From NCBI GenBank assembly GCA_036788195.1, contig DAIQNX010000013.1, forward strand, positions 1 through 64,000: a stretch of DNA of 64,000 nt, in the 5' to 3' direction. This DNA is from CALFXN01 sp937957815. Its GTDB lineage: Bacteria > Synergistota > Synergistia > Synergistales > Aminobacteriaceae. A model generated the notes under the pieces. It was not told where the DNA came from. It worked only from the letters and a program-made list of their open reading frames with translations, and searched no databases. A program made the position numbers and the translations under genes. Numbering within the stretch: the first letter of the stretch is position 1; each line of letters begins with the position of its first letter. This document shows, piece by piece, positions 52,755 through 61,899 of the stretch.

Positions 52755-52915
52755 ACCACGAAGGAACGGAGACGAAGACGCCGCAACCGGTCGATCGCCC
52801 GGAATGGGGTGCGGGGGCGCTGGATTTCCGGAACGGCAGTAGCGTATAATATTCCGGCGCCGGTCGCACGTGGAGTGCACGGCAATTCGCACCGACTCCC
52901 GGGGAGGAGAATCTC

Positions 52916-53275
52916 ATGAAAAAGACTCTGCTTCTGCTGTCGATGTTTTTCGTGCTTCTCGCGTCCGCCGCGTTCGCGGGAAAACAGGACTTCGTCCTCG
53001 TCAACAAGACGGGCGTCGAGATCCACGCGGTCTATGTCAGCCCGTCCAAGAGCAACGACTGGGAGGAGGATATCCTCGGCGACGACACGCTTCCGAACGG
53101 CGAGTCCGTCGAGATCACCTTCGATCGCAGCGAAAACGCCTCAATGTGGGATCTCAGGATCGAGGACAGCGACGGGAACTCGATCGAATGGAGCGACATC
53201 CCTCTCAAGAAGGTCAACAAGATCACGCTGACCTATAACCAGAAAAGCGGAAAGGGAACCGCGACGTTCGACTAG
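52916..53275 (+). CDS. Small secreted protein of unknown function
   Basis: A 119-residue exported protein. The signal peptide (KKTLLLLSMFFVLLASAAFA) is cleaved before GKQDF. The mature ~98 residues are beta-rich and acidic: FVLVNKTGVEIHAVYVSPSK, WEEDILGDDTLPNGESVEI and DLRIEDSDGNSIEW. Similar small periplasmic proteins occur in many bacteria without known role, and some are misannotated as argininosuccinate lyase. GGGGAGGAG lies 7 bases before the start, and a TATAAT at 52845-52850 is a plausible -10 box. A strong hairpin follows. Confidence 0.8.
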   Translation: MKKTLLLLSMFFVLLASAAFAGKQDFVLVNKTGVEIHAVYVSPSKSNDWEEDILGDDTLPNGESVEITFDRSENASMWDLRIEDSDGNSIEWSDIPLKKVNKITLTYNQKSGKGTATFD

Positions 53276-53310
53276 AAACTCCGGCGTCTGAAGCGGGTGG
53301 ATTCTTTCGC

Positions 53311-53341
53311 GAACCTCCGCGGCGCGACGCCGCGGAGGTTC
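53311..53341 (+). terminator. 14-bp perfect hairpin
   Basis: GAACCTCCGCGGCG (53311-53324) and CGCCGCGGAGGTTC (53328-53341) pair perfectly with a 3-base loop. No T-tract follows, so termination may need a factor, or the hairpin may protect the 3' end of the transcript. Confidence 0.5.
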
Positions 53342-53408
53342 GTGGTATCATGGGACCGTTGCGCCGCTCTCGCCGGAGAGCGGACGTTCTGACCGGGAGG
53401 CATCGTAC

Positions 53409-54305
53409 ATGGCAAACGAGAACATCGGACGCATCGTCGCGGTGGGGAGCGGCAAGGGAGGCGTGGGAAAGAGCACGGTCACGGCGCTTCTGGCGCTCGC
53501 CGCGGCGCGCCAGGGGCTGAAGGCGGGAATCCTCGACGCCGACATCACGGGGCCGTCGATCCCGAAGCTCTTCGGACTCGAGGGACTGCCCGCGCCCACG
53601 GGAGACAGGCCTGAACCCGCCGTCACGAAGGCGGGAATCCGCGTCATGTCCATCAACCTGCTGCTCGACGACCCGACGAAGCCGGTCGTCTGGCGCGGAC
53701 CGATGGTCGGAAGCGTCATCACGCAGTTCTACACGGACATCGACTGGGGAAAGCTCGACTACCTGTTCATCGACCTTCCGCCGGGAACGTCGGACGCGCC
53801 GCTGTCGGTGATGCAGTCGATCCCGGTGGACGGATTCCTGCTGGTGACGTCGCCGCAGGAGCTGTCGGTTCTCGTGGTCGAAAAGGCGGCGGCGATGACG
53901 AAGATGTTGGAGGTCCCGCTTCTGGGGCTCGTTGAGAACATGGCGTGGCTGAAGTGCCCGGACTGCGGGAAGCGGATCGACCTGTTCGGGAAGAGCCATG
54001 CGGGGACGCTCGAGAGTTCGTACGGGGCGCCGCTGTGGGCGACGCTGCCGGTGGAGCCTGAAGTGACGGCGCTCGCGGACGCGGGGAAGATGGACCGCTA
54101 CGCGGACCACGAGGTTCTCGACACGCTCTTCGAACGCCTCGGGGACTCGCTCTCCGCCCTGCCGCGCCGGGCGGACACGTTCCACCCGCTGCTCGAGACG
54201 GCCGACGAGGCCGGCGGCTGTCCGGGAGAAAACCCGGAGGCGTCCTCCTGTTCGGGAAGCTGCGGTTCGTGTCCATCCGCCGGCGGATGCGGCAGCAGGC
54301 ACTAA
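53409..54305 (+). CDS. Mrp/NBP35-family P-loop ATPase with Cys-rich C-terminal tail
   Basis: A 298-residue cytoplasmic ATPase of the Fe-S-carrier family. The deviant Walker A GKGGVGKST lies at 15-23, followed by ILDADITGPSIPKLFGL, VVWRGPMVGSVITQF and the switch IDLPPGTSDAPLSVMQ. The family CxxC (for the bridging cluster) is in WLKCPDCGKRIDLFG. The C-terminus has an added tail of about 30 residues with seven Cys between ~276 and 296 (CSGSCGSCPSAGGCG), which could hold a second cluster. In many anaerobes the extra cysteines are N-terminal. GGAGG lies 8 bases before the start. Likely role: assembly or transfer of Fe-S clusters. Confidence 0.92.
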   Translation: MANENIGRIVAVGSGKGGVGKSTVTALLALAAARQGLKAGILDADITGPSIPKLFGLEGLPAPTGDRPEPAVTKAGIRVMSINLLLDDPTKPVVWRGPMVGSVITQFYTDIDWGKLDYLFIDLPPGTSDAPLSVMQSIPVDGFLLVTSPQELSVLVVEKAAAMTKMLEVPLLGLVENMAWLKCPDCGKRIDLFGKSHAGTLESSYGAPLWATLPVEPEVTALADAGKMDRYADHEVLDTLFERLGDSLSALPRRADTFHPLLETADEAGGCPGENPEASSCSGSCGSCPSAGGCGSRH

Positions 54306-54337
54306 AGGCGTCCTTCGGATGTCATGAAAGTGTCGGG

Positions 54338-54369
54338 AGGCGCCCCGCTTCGGCCGGGCGCCTCTTTTC
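54338..54369 (+). terminator. Intrinsic terminator after the Mrp gene
   Basis: AGGCGCCC (54338-54345) pairs with GGGCGCCT (54356-54363) and is followed by CTTTTCT. The further 256 bases to the next gene hold no feature that I can support. Confidence 0.75.
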
Positions 54370-54625
54370 TACTCCCGGGGACATCGTAGGAGAATTCCGT
54401 TTTTTCGTGCGATAATTGCACTGACGATATATCCTGAAATCGCTTCCGGAAGGCGGGATGCCGACATGAACGGAACGACGGCAGGACGCGCGTCCGGGCG
54501 AACCCCGCTCGGGGAAAGCAGACGGTCGTCAGGGGCGACGCGTGGGGCGTCTCGTGGCCCGCGACGCTCCTCGTCCGGTACGGCGCGCTGCGTGACTGCG
54601 CGGGACAGACGAGAGGGGTGGAACG

Positions 54626-55354
54626 ATGGCGATCCGGAACACGCAGATGCGACGGGTGTGGATATCGCTCGGGGTCGGGGCCGCCGGCTTTCTCGCGGCG
54701 GCGTCGGTTCCGCTGTTCGACATCGATATCTTCGCCGGGGGCGGGGCAATGATCATGGTCGGACTGCTCATCGGCTTCACGGGGCTCGTCGTCGCGCTGC
54801 TCTTCGTGAAGTTCGCGCGCGTCCTCGCGCGAATGATCCGCGGCGAAGGGGTTCTCGCGCACTGGACCTACGACCCCGCCTTCTGGAAGACCTTCCTGGC
54901 GACGGAGGAGCGGGAGGTGAAGAGCGAGATGCGCGGCCTCTTCATCATCGTCGCCTCGCTCTGCGGTCTCGTCTTCGTGTCGGTCCTCATCGCCGACGTT
55001 CGGGCCGCGATGTGGGTCGGCGCAGCCCTCGCCGTGACGCTCGCGCTCTGTGCGCTCGGCGCGTGGCATCGCGTGCGCTGCCTGCGCGGCGACGCCTCCT
55101 CTGCGGCCTCCCCCGAAGTCCTGATCGGACGCGAGGGCGTCTGGCTGAACGGTGACTTCTTCACGTGGGCGTTCGTGAGCGCCAGGCTCGAATCCGTCGG
55201 GATGGCGGAGGGGCGCGACGGCGTCATCGAAATATACTTCACGTCGGCCGCAAAGAACGGACGACAGGAGACGACGATCCACATCCCGGTCCCCCAGGGG
55301 AAGGAGGCGGAGGCCGCATCGGTCCTGAAGGCCCTCGAACGGGAGATCGGGTAG
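54626..55354 (+). CDS. Membrane protein of unknown function
   Basis: A 242-residue protein with two pairs of hydrophobic helices (~10-30 with ~38-62, and ~103-122 with ~126-146). A cytoplasmic loop of ~40 residues contains GEGVLAHWTYDPAFWKTF, and the C-terminal ~90 residues are soluble and beta-rich (EVLIGREGVWLNGDFFTWAF), like a PH-type fold. Related proteins are uncharacterised. GAGAGGGG lies 8 bases before the start. It stands alone and converges on the small gene at 55381. Confidence 0.65.
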   Translation: MAIRNTQMRRVWISLGVGAAGFLAAASVPLFDIDIFAGGGAMIMVGLLIGFTGLVVALLFVKFARVLARMIRGEGVLAHWTYDPAFWKTFLATEEREVKSEMRGLFIIVASLCGLVFVSVLIADVRAAMWVGAALAVTLALCALGAWHRVRCLRGDASSAASPEVLIGREGVWLNGDFFTWAFVSARLESVGMAEGRDGVIEIYFTSAAKNGRQETTIHIPVPQGKEAEAASVLKALEREIG

Positions 55355-55380
55355 GCGGAACTCCCCGCTCCGACCCGGCG

Positions 55381-55656
55381 TTACGCCTTTGCTGGCAGCT
55401 CCTCCGAGACGTACCCGACCGGGATCGCGCCGCCGGCTGCGCGGCTCACGGCTGTTGCGCCTTCGGCGTGGAACGCGCCGCAGAGTTCGATGAGTTCGAC
55501 CCCTTCGGCCGCGAGTTCCTTCGCCGCCTCGCAGGCTCCGTCGAAGGTCGCCACCGCCACGATCGTAGAGCGGAACAGGCCCGAATCCATAACGGTCCGC
55601 TCTCCCGCAAAGCCCGGGGCCTTGAAGATATACGCGTAACGGGTCAGTTTCGACAT
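55381..55656 (-). CDS. DUF6506-like small protein
   Basis: A 91-residue protein. The sequence YAYIFKAPGFAGERTVMDSG at the N-terminus and LAAEGVELIELCGAFHAEGA followed by an IPVGYV ending match a family of small cytoplasmic proteins that I know as DUF6506. No catalytic residues are evident, although the single Cys in ELCGAF is conserved in this family as far as I recall. GGGAGAG lies 6 bases before ATG 55656. It is monocistronic. Confidence 0.7.
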   Translation of the reverse strand: MSKLTRYAYIFKAPGFAGERTVMDSGLFRSTIVAVATFDGACEAAKELAAEGVELIELCGAFHAEGATAVSRAAGGAIPVGYVSEELPAKA

Positions 55657-55842
55657 GTCGATTCTCTCCCTGCATGACTCGAATTTTCCTGTCCGTAGCA
55701 TCGTTATTGTAACCGTGTTGAAAAACGGACTCAAGGAAGAAACGCCACCCCGAAATATCCTCCGACCCTTGCCGGACGCTCCCCTGGGTGGCACAATCTT
55801 TTATGAAAGAATCATCGTACTCGACGGGGGCGTGATCTCGAA

Positions 55843-57462
55843 ATGACGATCCGGGACGCATGGGTGTCGTCGCATCTTCACGGACGGGGGCGCGTGCTCT
55901 TGTTCGCGCTGCTTGTTTGTGTCGCCGGAACTCCATGTGCGTCCCATGCTCGGGCGGCCGATCCCGCCACCGAAGTCCGGACGCTCTCGGGCCCCGTTGC
56001 CGGGACGACCGAAACGGGCGTTCGCGTCTATCGGGGAATCCCGTTCGCTGCGGCGCCGGTCGGAGACCTTCGCTGGAAGGCTCCCGAACCGCCCCGCCCG
56101 TGGACGGAGGTCCGGAATTGCACGGAATTCGGTCCGGCGTGCCCCCAGCCGCCGCGGATGAAGGTCGGAACGACGGGCGAAGACTGTCTGTACCTGAACG
56201 TCTGGACCGCGGCTCCGGGCGCCGGGGCGAAACGCCCCGTCATGGTCTGGATCCACGGCGGCGCGTTCATGTCGGGGAGCGGATCGCTTCCGGCGTACGA
56301 CGGAACGGCTCTCGCGCGAAAGGGAGTCGTCCTCGTGACCTTCAACTACCGTCTCGGGGCGTTCGGCTTCCTGAGCCACCCCGCGCTCGACGCGGAATCC
56401 CCGCTGAAAACCTCGGGAAACTACGGACTTCTCGACCAGGTCTTCGCGCTCGGCTGGGTCCGCGACAATATCGCCGCGTTCGGCGGCGATCCGGACAACG
56501 TCACGATATTCGGGGAGTCGGCCGGAGCGGTCAGCGTCACGTACCTCATGACGAGCCCCATGGCCAAGGGACTCTTCCACCGGGCCATCGCCCAGAGCGG
56601 CGGTCCGTTCGGCCTCGCCGACATGCGCCCGCGCGAGGACGCGAGAACCCGCGCGCTGCGCAGCGGGGAGCGCTTCTCGGCGTCGCTCGGACACCCCGGC
56701 GCCGGTGCGGACGCGCTTGCGGCGCTCCGGTCGAAATCGCCGGAAGAGATTCTTGCCGCATCCGCGAAAACCCCCTCCCATCTGAAATCCTCCGGGATCC
56801 GCTTTATGCCCGTTGTCGACGGCGTCGTGCTGCCCGAACATCCGGCGCGCGTCTTTCTCGACGGCCGTCAGGCCGATGTCCCGGTGCTGACCGGGAGCAA
56901 CGGAAACGAAGGGACGATCTTCTACGAGCCGTTCACGCAGAGGGAATACGAGGCGTGGGTGACCGGCGTGTTCGGCCATGAAGCGTCGAAGATTCTCTCG
57001 ATCTTCCCGGCCCGCTCCGACGGCGACGTGCCGAACGCGTTCGACCGGCTCGTCACGTGCGCGGCGTTCGCGGCCCCCGCGCGTTTCGTCGCGGCCTGCG
57101 CGTTTCGTCGCGGCCGGAAGGCCTTTCTCTACCGCATGACGCGACGCCCTCCGACCCCTTCCGGCAGGAAATACGGAGCCTTTCACGGCGTGGAGATCCC
57201 GTACGTCTTCGGATCGCTGCAGCGGGGCAAGGGCTTCACGGACGCGGACGCGTCGCTCTCGAACGCGATGATGGACTACTGGGTCTCCTTCGCGCGAAGC
57301 GGCGATCCGAATACCTGGGGACGCCCGGCATGGTCCGGATACAAACCCTCGAACGGCAGGGCGCTCGAACTGGGAGACAGAATCATCCCGCGTTTTTTTT
57401 CCGGGCGCTGCGCGAATATGTTCGTCGAAAGGATCATGCGCGAAGCGATCGGAGCGAGGTAG
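55843..57462 (+). CDS. Exported type-B carboxylesterase
   Basis: A 539-residue esterase/lipase of the cholinesterase family. A signal sequence lies at ~17-38 (VLLFALLVCVAGTPCASHAR). Key motifs are the RVYRGIPFAAAPVGDLRWKA block, EDCLYLNVWT, the oxyanion hole HGG (138-140) and the nucleophile Ser226 in FGESAGAV. The Glu of the triad is in SNGNEGTIFY, and the His in AFHGVEIPYVFG. The enzyme hydrolyses carboxylic esters in the periplasm. A GGGGGCG site lies upstream of the start. The next gene has its own promoter. Confidence 0.93.
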   Translation: MTIRDAWVSSHLHGRGRVLLFALLVCVAGTPCASHARAADPATEVRTLSGPVAGTTETGVRVYRGIPFAAAPVGDLRWKAPEPPRPWTEVRNCTEFGPACPQPPRMKVGTTGEDCLYLNVWTAAPGAGAKRPVMVWIHGGAFMSGSGSLPAYDGTALARKGVVLVTFNYRLGAFGFLSHPALDAESPLKTSGNYGLLDQVFALGWVRDNIAAFGGDPDNVTIFGESAGAVSVTYLMTSPMAKGLFHRAIAQSGGPFGLADMRPREDARTRALRSGERFSASLGHPGAGADALAALRSKSPEEILAASAKTPSHLKSSGIRFMPVVDGVVLPEHPARVFLDGRQADVPVLTGSNGNEGTIFYEPFTQREYEAWVTGVFGHEASKILSIFPARSDGDVPNAFDRLVTCAAFAAPARFVAACAFRRGRKAFLYRMTRRPPTPSGRKYGAFHGVEIPYVFGSLQRGKGFTDADASLSNAMMDYWVSFARSGDPNTWGRPAWSGYKPSNGRALELGDRIIPRFFSGRCANMFVERIMREAIGAR

Positions 57463-57482
57463 CGTTTCGCGGGATCGGCGTA

Positions 57483-57511
57483 TTGAAACGCCAACCTTTG
57501 TATGCAATAAT
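57483..57511 (+). promoter_or_regulatory. Promoter of the aldo-keto reductase gene
   Basis: TTGAAA (57483-57488) and AATAAT (57506-57511) are separated by 17 bases, with a TATG extension just before the -10 box. The element lies 80 bases before the gene start. Confidence 0.6.
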
Positions 57512-57590
57512 CGGCGAAAAGTGCGACGGGCCTCCGTTTTCGTGACGAAGATCCGTTGGTATGGCGACTGCCGGAAGGGAGTGTTCGATC

Positions 57591-58733
57591 ATGCTGTACC
57601 GCACCATGCCCCGGATTAAGGAAAAGCTTTCGGTCCTTGGATTCGGCGCGATGCGCCTGCCGGTGAAGGCGGACGGATCCGTCGACGACGCGACCGTCGA
57701 CGTGATGATGCGCAAGGCGCTCGATGGAGGAATCAATTACGTCGACACCGCGTGGCCCTACCACGGGGGCAAGGGGGAGGACGCCGTCGGCCGCGCGCTC
57801 AGGGGCGGGCTTCGCGACAGGGTCATGCTCGTGACGAAGATGCCCGTCTGGATCATGAACTCCCAGGCGGACATGGAGCGGACGCTCGACGAGCAGCTGA
57901 AAAAACTCCAGACGGACCATATCGACATCTATCTCCTTCATTCGATGACCGAACCCAGGTGGCGGAGCATGTGGAAACTCGACGCGCTCGACTTCATGGA
58001 GCGCGCGCGAGCCGCCGGCAAGATCCGCTACATCGGCTTCTCGTTCCACGACGGCGTGAAGCTCTTCAGGGAGATCGTCGACGCCTACCCGTGGGACATG
58101 TGCCAGATCCAGTACAACCTTCTCGACTGGAACTTCCAGGCCGGGACGGAAGGCCTTCGCTACGCGGCCGGCAAGGGCATCGGAATGACCATCATGGAAC
58201 CGCTCAAGGGCGGCATCCTCGGAATGCCCGTCGAGGGCGACCTGCGACCCATCGCCGAACGGGCGGGCTACGACGGACCGAACCTCGCGGATCTCGGCCT
58301 GAGGTGGGTGTGGAACCACCCGGAGGTCAGCGTCGTGCTTTCCGGCATGAGTTCGCCCGAACAGATGGACGAAAATCTCGCCTCGGCGAACCGCGGCGTC
58401 GCGAACGGCATGAGCGCCGCGGACCTGAAAATGGTCGACGATGTCCGTGATCTGCTGAAAAACAGAATCCGTGCCGCCTGTACGGGGTGCGCCTACTGCA
58501 TGCCGTGCCCGCAGAGCGTCGATATCCCGCAGTGCTTCCGGAGCCTCAACGACGCGTCGCTTTCCGGAAAGTGGGACGCGCTGAAGGCGAACTATCTCTA
58601 CCTTCTCGGCGGCACGAGAGAGCTCAAGGGAGCGTCGCACTGCGTCGAGTGCGGCCTGTGCGAGACGAAGTGCCCGCAGCATCTCCCGATCCGCAAGCTC
58701 CTGAAGGAAGTGAAGGAAGCCTTCGGGGTGTAG
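57591..58733 (+). CDS. Aldo-keto reductase with C-terminal 4Fe-4S domain
   Basis: A 380-residue cytoplasmic oxidoreductase. The AKR barrel at ~1-285 starts LSVLGFGAMRLP and has the catalytic Asp/Tyr region NYVDTAWPYHGGKGE, the Lys in VTKMPVW and the IDIYLLHSM segment. The last ~90 residues carry two iron-sulfur motifs: CTGCAYCMPCP near 295 and CVECGLCETKCPQHLPI near 350. Such Fe-S AKRs are common in strict anaerobes. A carbonyl or sugar-related substrate is possible but not evident. GGAAGGGAG lies 9 bases before ATG 57591. A terminator follows. Confidence 0.93.
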   Translation: MLYRTMPRIKEKLSVLGFGAMRLPVKADGSVDDATVDVMMRKALDGGINYVDTAWPYHGGKGEDAVGRALRGGLRDRVMLVTKMPVWIMNSQADMERTLDEQLKKLQTDHIDIYLLHSMTEPRWRSMWKLDALDFMERARAAGKIRYIGFSFHDGVKLFREIVDAYPWDMCQIQYNLLDWNFQAGTEGLRYAAGKGIGMTIMEPLKGGILGMPVEGDLRPIAERAGYDGPNLADLGLRWVWNHPEVSVVLSGMSSPEQMDENLASANRGVANGMSAADLKMVDDVRDLLKNRIRAACTGCAYCMPCPQSVDIPQCFRSLNDASLSGKWDALKANYLYLLGGTRELKGASHCVECGLCETKCPQHLPIRKLLKEVKEAFGV

Positions 58734-58758
58734 GCCGGAACGTCGCGGACGAAAAAAC

Positions 58759-58786
58759 GAAGGCGGGGTCGAAAGGCCCCGCCTTC
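58759..58786. terminator. Hairpin between convergent genes
   Basis: GAAGGCGGGG (58759-58768) pairs with CCCCGCCTTC (58777-58786). It is preceded by an A-run and followed by a short T-containing stretch, so it can serve the reductase gene and the converging SH3 gene. Confidence 0.75.
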
Positions 58787-58791
58787 TCGTT

Positions 58792-59334
58792 TCACGGACA
58801 CCCCTGAACGGGCCTCGCGCACTGTTTTTCCGGCGAGAGCCATCCGTTGAACTGGACGCCGTCGCCCGCGGTGTAGCGGACGAGCGCCCATTTTCCGTTC
58901 CCTCCGAGAACCGTCGCCTCCCCCTCGCCGAAGATCGTTCCCGTCACCGGGGAGGCCGAGTCGGGCAGACGGTGGAGCGTCGCCTCGTCGTCGCTCTCCG
59001 TGTTTTTGACCCAGATCCCGACGAGTTCGTGATAGATCCAGCCCGTCGTCCCATCGTCGAGCCGGACGCGGAGCCACGTGTCGGCCGAGCCGAGAACGTG
59101 ATACCCCGTCACGCGGACGTACGCCGATTTGTTGGCGCTGAACGGAATCGTCCGGATGATCCTTCCTTTGGGGGCGTCGCGGACGTTCGCCCCCTTTGGG
59201 TCGGGATCGATGATATACGCTCCGAAGTCGCACATCTTCTCCTTCGGGACCTCGATCGCCGCTCCGGCCGCGCACGCCGCGCCGAGCAGAACGAGTGCGG
59301 CCGCGACCGCTCCGAATGCCGGAATCCTCCTCAC
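58792..59334 (-). CDS. Exported SH3-domain protein
   Basis: A 180-residue exported protein. The signal peptide (GAVAAALVLLGAACAAGAA) lies at ~8-26, with a Cys that could also be a lipoprotein site. Two bacterial SH3-like units follow: GANVRDAPKGRIIRTIPFSA with LDDGTTGWIYHELVG, and ATLHRLPDSASPVTGTIFGE with WALVRYTAGDGVQFNGWLSP. Such domains usually bind peptidoglycan or other cell-wall material. The start is GTG 59334, 6 bases behind AGGAGGGG. The gene ends 5 bases from the shared hairpin. Confidence 0.85.
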   Translation of the reverse strand: MRRIPAFGAVAAALVLLGAACAAGAAIEVPKEKMCDFGAYIIDPDPKGANVRDAPKGRIIRTIPFSANKSAYVRVTGYHVLGSADTWLRVRLDDGTTGWIYHELVGIWVKNTESDDEATLHRLPDSASPVTGTIFGEGEATVLGGNGKWALVRYTAGDGVQFNGWLSPEKQCARPVQGCP

Positions 59335-59403
59335 GGATCACCCCTCCTCCTGTTTCGCCGCCTGCCGTTCCGGGCGGCGTCATCGAACGCCGTGCGTCCG
59401 TCG

Positions 59404-60582
59404 TCACTTCAGCCTTCCCGCAAGCTCGTCGAGGCCGCAGTCCTCCCAGCGGAGCCGGTGCGCGGCGAACGCGGCCGTGTACTTGAGTCCCGAGCCCGTG
59501 AGCACGAGGGCGACGCGCTCTCCCTCCTTCACGATCCCCTTCGCCCGGGCCCGACGCAGCGTCGCGAGCGGAACGGCCGCCGCGGGCTGTCCGAAGAGGC
59601 CCGAGCGCGCCATGTCGGCCTGCGCGCGGACGATCTCCTCCTCGGTCGCCGCGAGCGAATGCCACCCGCGCGAGCGGAGTTCGAGAAGCACGCGGTCGCC
59701 GCTCGGCGGGAAGGGGTTCTCGATCGCGTGGGCGATCGTGTGCGGCTCGGGGAACGGGCTGACGCGCTCGTCGCCGCGAGAGAACGCCGTCGCGATCGGC
59801 GAACACCCGGCGGCCTGCGCGCAGATGAAGCCGGGGACGCGGTCGGCGAGTCCGGCCGCCTTCAGGTCGAGGAAGCCGTTGATGATTCCGCGGATATTGC
59901 CGCCCGCGCTCGTCGGGACGATCACCCAGTCGGGCGGGCAGCCGTCCGTCTGCTCGAAGATCTCGAACGCGATCGTTCGCGACCCGGCGACGCGAAACGG
60001 GACGTCCGAGTTCATGAAATAGATCCCCCGTTCCGCCCCGAGTCGCATACTCTCCGTGTATAGCCCGTCGTACGCGCCCTGGACGCGGATCAGGCGCGGC
60101 CCGTAGATCGCGATCGGGGCCATCTTTTCCTCCGCGAGGTCCCCCTTGACGAGGATGACCGTCTCGAGCCCTGCGGCCGCGCCGTACGCCGCGACCGAGG
60201 CCGCCATGTTCCCGGTCGAGACCGCCCCGACGCGCGTGAAGCCGAGGGCGCGCGCGTGCGCGACGCACGCGGCCGTCCCGCGGTCCTTGAACGACCACGT
60301 CGGGTTTGCGCTCTCGTTCTTGGCGACGAGCGACGAGAGTCCGAGGTCGTCCGCGAGGCGCGGCAGGGAAACGAGCGGAGTGTTCCCCTCGCCGAGCGAC
60401 AGCCACTCGCCCGGCTCGAACGGGAAGAACGCGCCGTAGCGCGACGGAAGGTCGCGTCCGTCCGTGTCGATCCCGGAGTTTTTCCATTCGAGATCGAGCG
60501 GTTGGCCGCAAGCGCATCGGAACACGGCCCCGGCGTCGACATGAGCGCCGCACGAGCGGCAGCGAAGCGTGCATTCTCTCAT
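59404..60582 (-). CDS. thrC: Threonine synthase
   Basis: A 392-residue PLP enzyme that converts O-phosphohomoserine to threonine. An N-terminal zinc-ribbon-like segment has four Cys (CRSC and CAC within the first 25 residues). The core has LGEGNTPLVSLPRLA, the PLP Lys99 in NPTWSFKDRGT, the VSTGNMAASVAAYGAAAGL segment, the phosphate loop TSAGGNIRG and VLTGSGLKYT. GGGAGGT lies 6 bases before ATG 60582. It is divergent from the SorC regulator gene. A thrC-like pyridoxal-phosphate enzyme of other specificity is possible but less likely. Confidence 0.92.
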   Translation of the reverse strand: MRECTLRCRSCGAHVDAGAVFRCACGQPLDLEWKNSGIDTDGRDLPSRYGAFFPFEPGEWLSLGEGNTPLVSLPRLADDLGLSSLVAKNESANPTWSFKDRGTAACVAHARALGFTRVGAVSTGNMAASVAAYGAAAGLETVILVKGDLAEEKMAPIAIYGPRLIRVQGAYDGLYTESMRLGAERGIYFMNSDVPFRVAGSRTIAFEIFEQTDGCPPDWVIVPTSAGGNIRGIINGFLDLKAAGLADRVPGFICAQAAGCSPIATAFSRGDERVSPFPEPHTIAHAIENPFPPSGDRVLLELRSRGWHSLAATEEEIVRAQADMARSGLFGQPAAAVPLATLRRARAKGIVKEGERVALVLTGSGLKYTAAFAAHRLRWEDCGLDELAGRLK

Positions 60583-60707
60583 TCGCAAACCTCCCTTTCC
60601 GGTTGCCGACGCCTGGCAAGGGCGTCTTTGCCACTGAAGCATAGCACCCGCGACACGAGTGCGACAGTCCCGGAACGACGCAATCGCGACGAAGTCAACG
60701 GAATGTT

Positions 60708-60736
60708 TTGACAAACTATTTTCGGTATGGTACTGT
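60708..60736 (+). promoter_or_regulatory. Sigma-70-type promoter of the SorC regulator gene
   Basis: TTGACA (60708-60713) and TACTGT (60731-60736) are separated by 17 bases in an AT-rich divergent region. It lies about 100 bases before the regulator start. An A/T-rich stretch with inverted-repeat character (AAATATTTCATTGTTGAAATAAATTT region, 60745-60773) behind it could be an operator. Confidence 0.65.
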
Positions 60737-60838
60737 TACATAAAGAAAATATTTCATTGTTGAAATAAATTTCAAAAGCATTGCGGACGCGGAGTTGCCG
60801 AAAACAAGCGCTCGCGCCGTCGAGAGATCGGAGGCCCC

Positions 60839-61771
60839 ATGGTTCCTGAATACGAACGGCTCCTGACGAAGGTAGCCCACCTCTACTACATCGAAGACAC
60901 ATCCCAGGCGGAAATCTCAAATGTCCTGAGTCTCTCGAAATCGAGGGTTTGCCGCCTGCTGGCGGAAGCGCGCAGCAGGGGCATCGTCGAGATCTACGTG
61001 AACGGATCGCTCTCGTGGTGTCCGGCGCTCGAATCCCGCGTCGAGAAGAAGTATGGCCTGAAAGAGGCATGCATCGTCGAGACGCCAGCGGATCGTCCGA
61101 TCGCGCAGACGCTCGGCCTCGCCGGGGCGCAACTCCTCAAGCGTCTCATGTCGCCGAAGGACATCCTTGGCATCTCGTGGGGAAAGACGCTTCTCTCGCT
61201 CGTCTCGAACTTCCACGAGTCGCATCTCAAGGGGCCGCAGGTGGTTCAGCTTGTCGGATGCCTGAACATGGGCGGCGAGGACATGCAGGTCATGGATCTT
61301 CTCCGTCGTCTCGGCGAATACTTCGAGACGCGACCGCTCGCGCTCTTCTGCCCGTCGATCGTCAGCAGTCCGCAGGTGAAAGCCGGACTCCTCGAGGATC
61401 CGAAAATCGCCGAGGTCGTCGAGGCGGCGAAGCGCTGCACGATCGTTCTCGCGGGAATCGGAGAGCTCAGCGCGACGTCGACGCTCTATCAGCAGGGGTA
61501 TATCAGTCCCTCGTGGTGGGGAAAGCTGACGGATTCCGGAGCGGTCGGAAACATGTGCATGAATTTCTATAACGCCGACGGAGAGGCGTGCTGTCCCGCG
61601 TTCCAGGAAGTCACGATGACGACGACCTCGCTCTCCGACCTGAAGGAAATCCCCACGGTGATCGGCATCGCGGGCGGCCCGGAGAAGCTCGCCGCCATCA
61701 GGGGAGCGCTCCGGAGCGGCGTTCTGAACATATTGCTGACGGACAGGGACACGGCGGAGGCCCTTTTGTGA
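60839..61771 (+). CDS. SorC/DeoR-family transcriptional regulator
   Basis: A 310-residue DNA-binding regulator. The N-terminal helix-turn-helix is TSQAEISNVLSLSKSRVCRL (~20-40), and the remaining ~255 residues form the SorC sugar-binding-like domain with ILGISWGKTLLSLVSNF near 110 and the IGIAGGPEKLAAIRGALRSG segment near 275. Members bind phosphorylated sugars or related effectors and control nearby catabolic or transport genes. It lies between thrC (divergent) and a branched-chain amino-acid transporter, so amino-acid control is conceivable. The start is at ATG 60839; a GGAGG site lies 5-9 bases upstream. Confidence 0.9.
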   Translation: MVPEYERLLTKVAHLYYIEDTSQAEISNVLSLSKSRVCRLLAEARSRGIVEIYVNGSLSWCPALESRVEKKYGLKEACIVETPADRPIAQTLGLAGAQLLKRLMSPKDILGISWGKTLLSLVSNFHESHLKGPQVVQLVGCLNMGGEDMQVMDLLRRLGEYFETRPLALFCPSIVSSPQVKAGLLEDPKIAEVVEAAKRCTIVLAGIGELSATSTLYQQGYISPSWWGKLTDSGAVGNMCMNFYNADGEACCPAFQEVTMTTTSLSDLKEIPTVIGIAGGPEKLAAIRGALRSGVLNILLTDRDTAEALL

Positions 61772-61899
61772 GAGGCCGGCGCCGTTTTTTTCACAACCCG
61801 AAGACAAGGAGGGGTGGCGACCGATATCTGCAGTGCGGCGGTGATGGTTCGTTTCGGTAACGACGGGAATGTATCACACGACTCGAAGAGGAGGATCTC

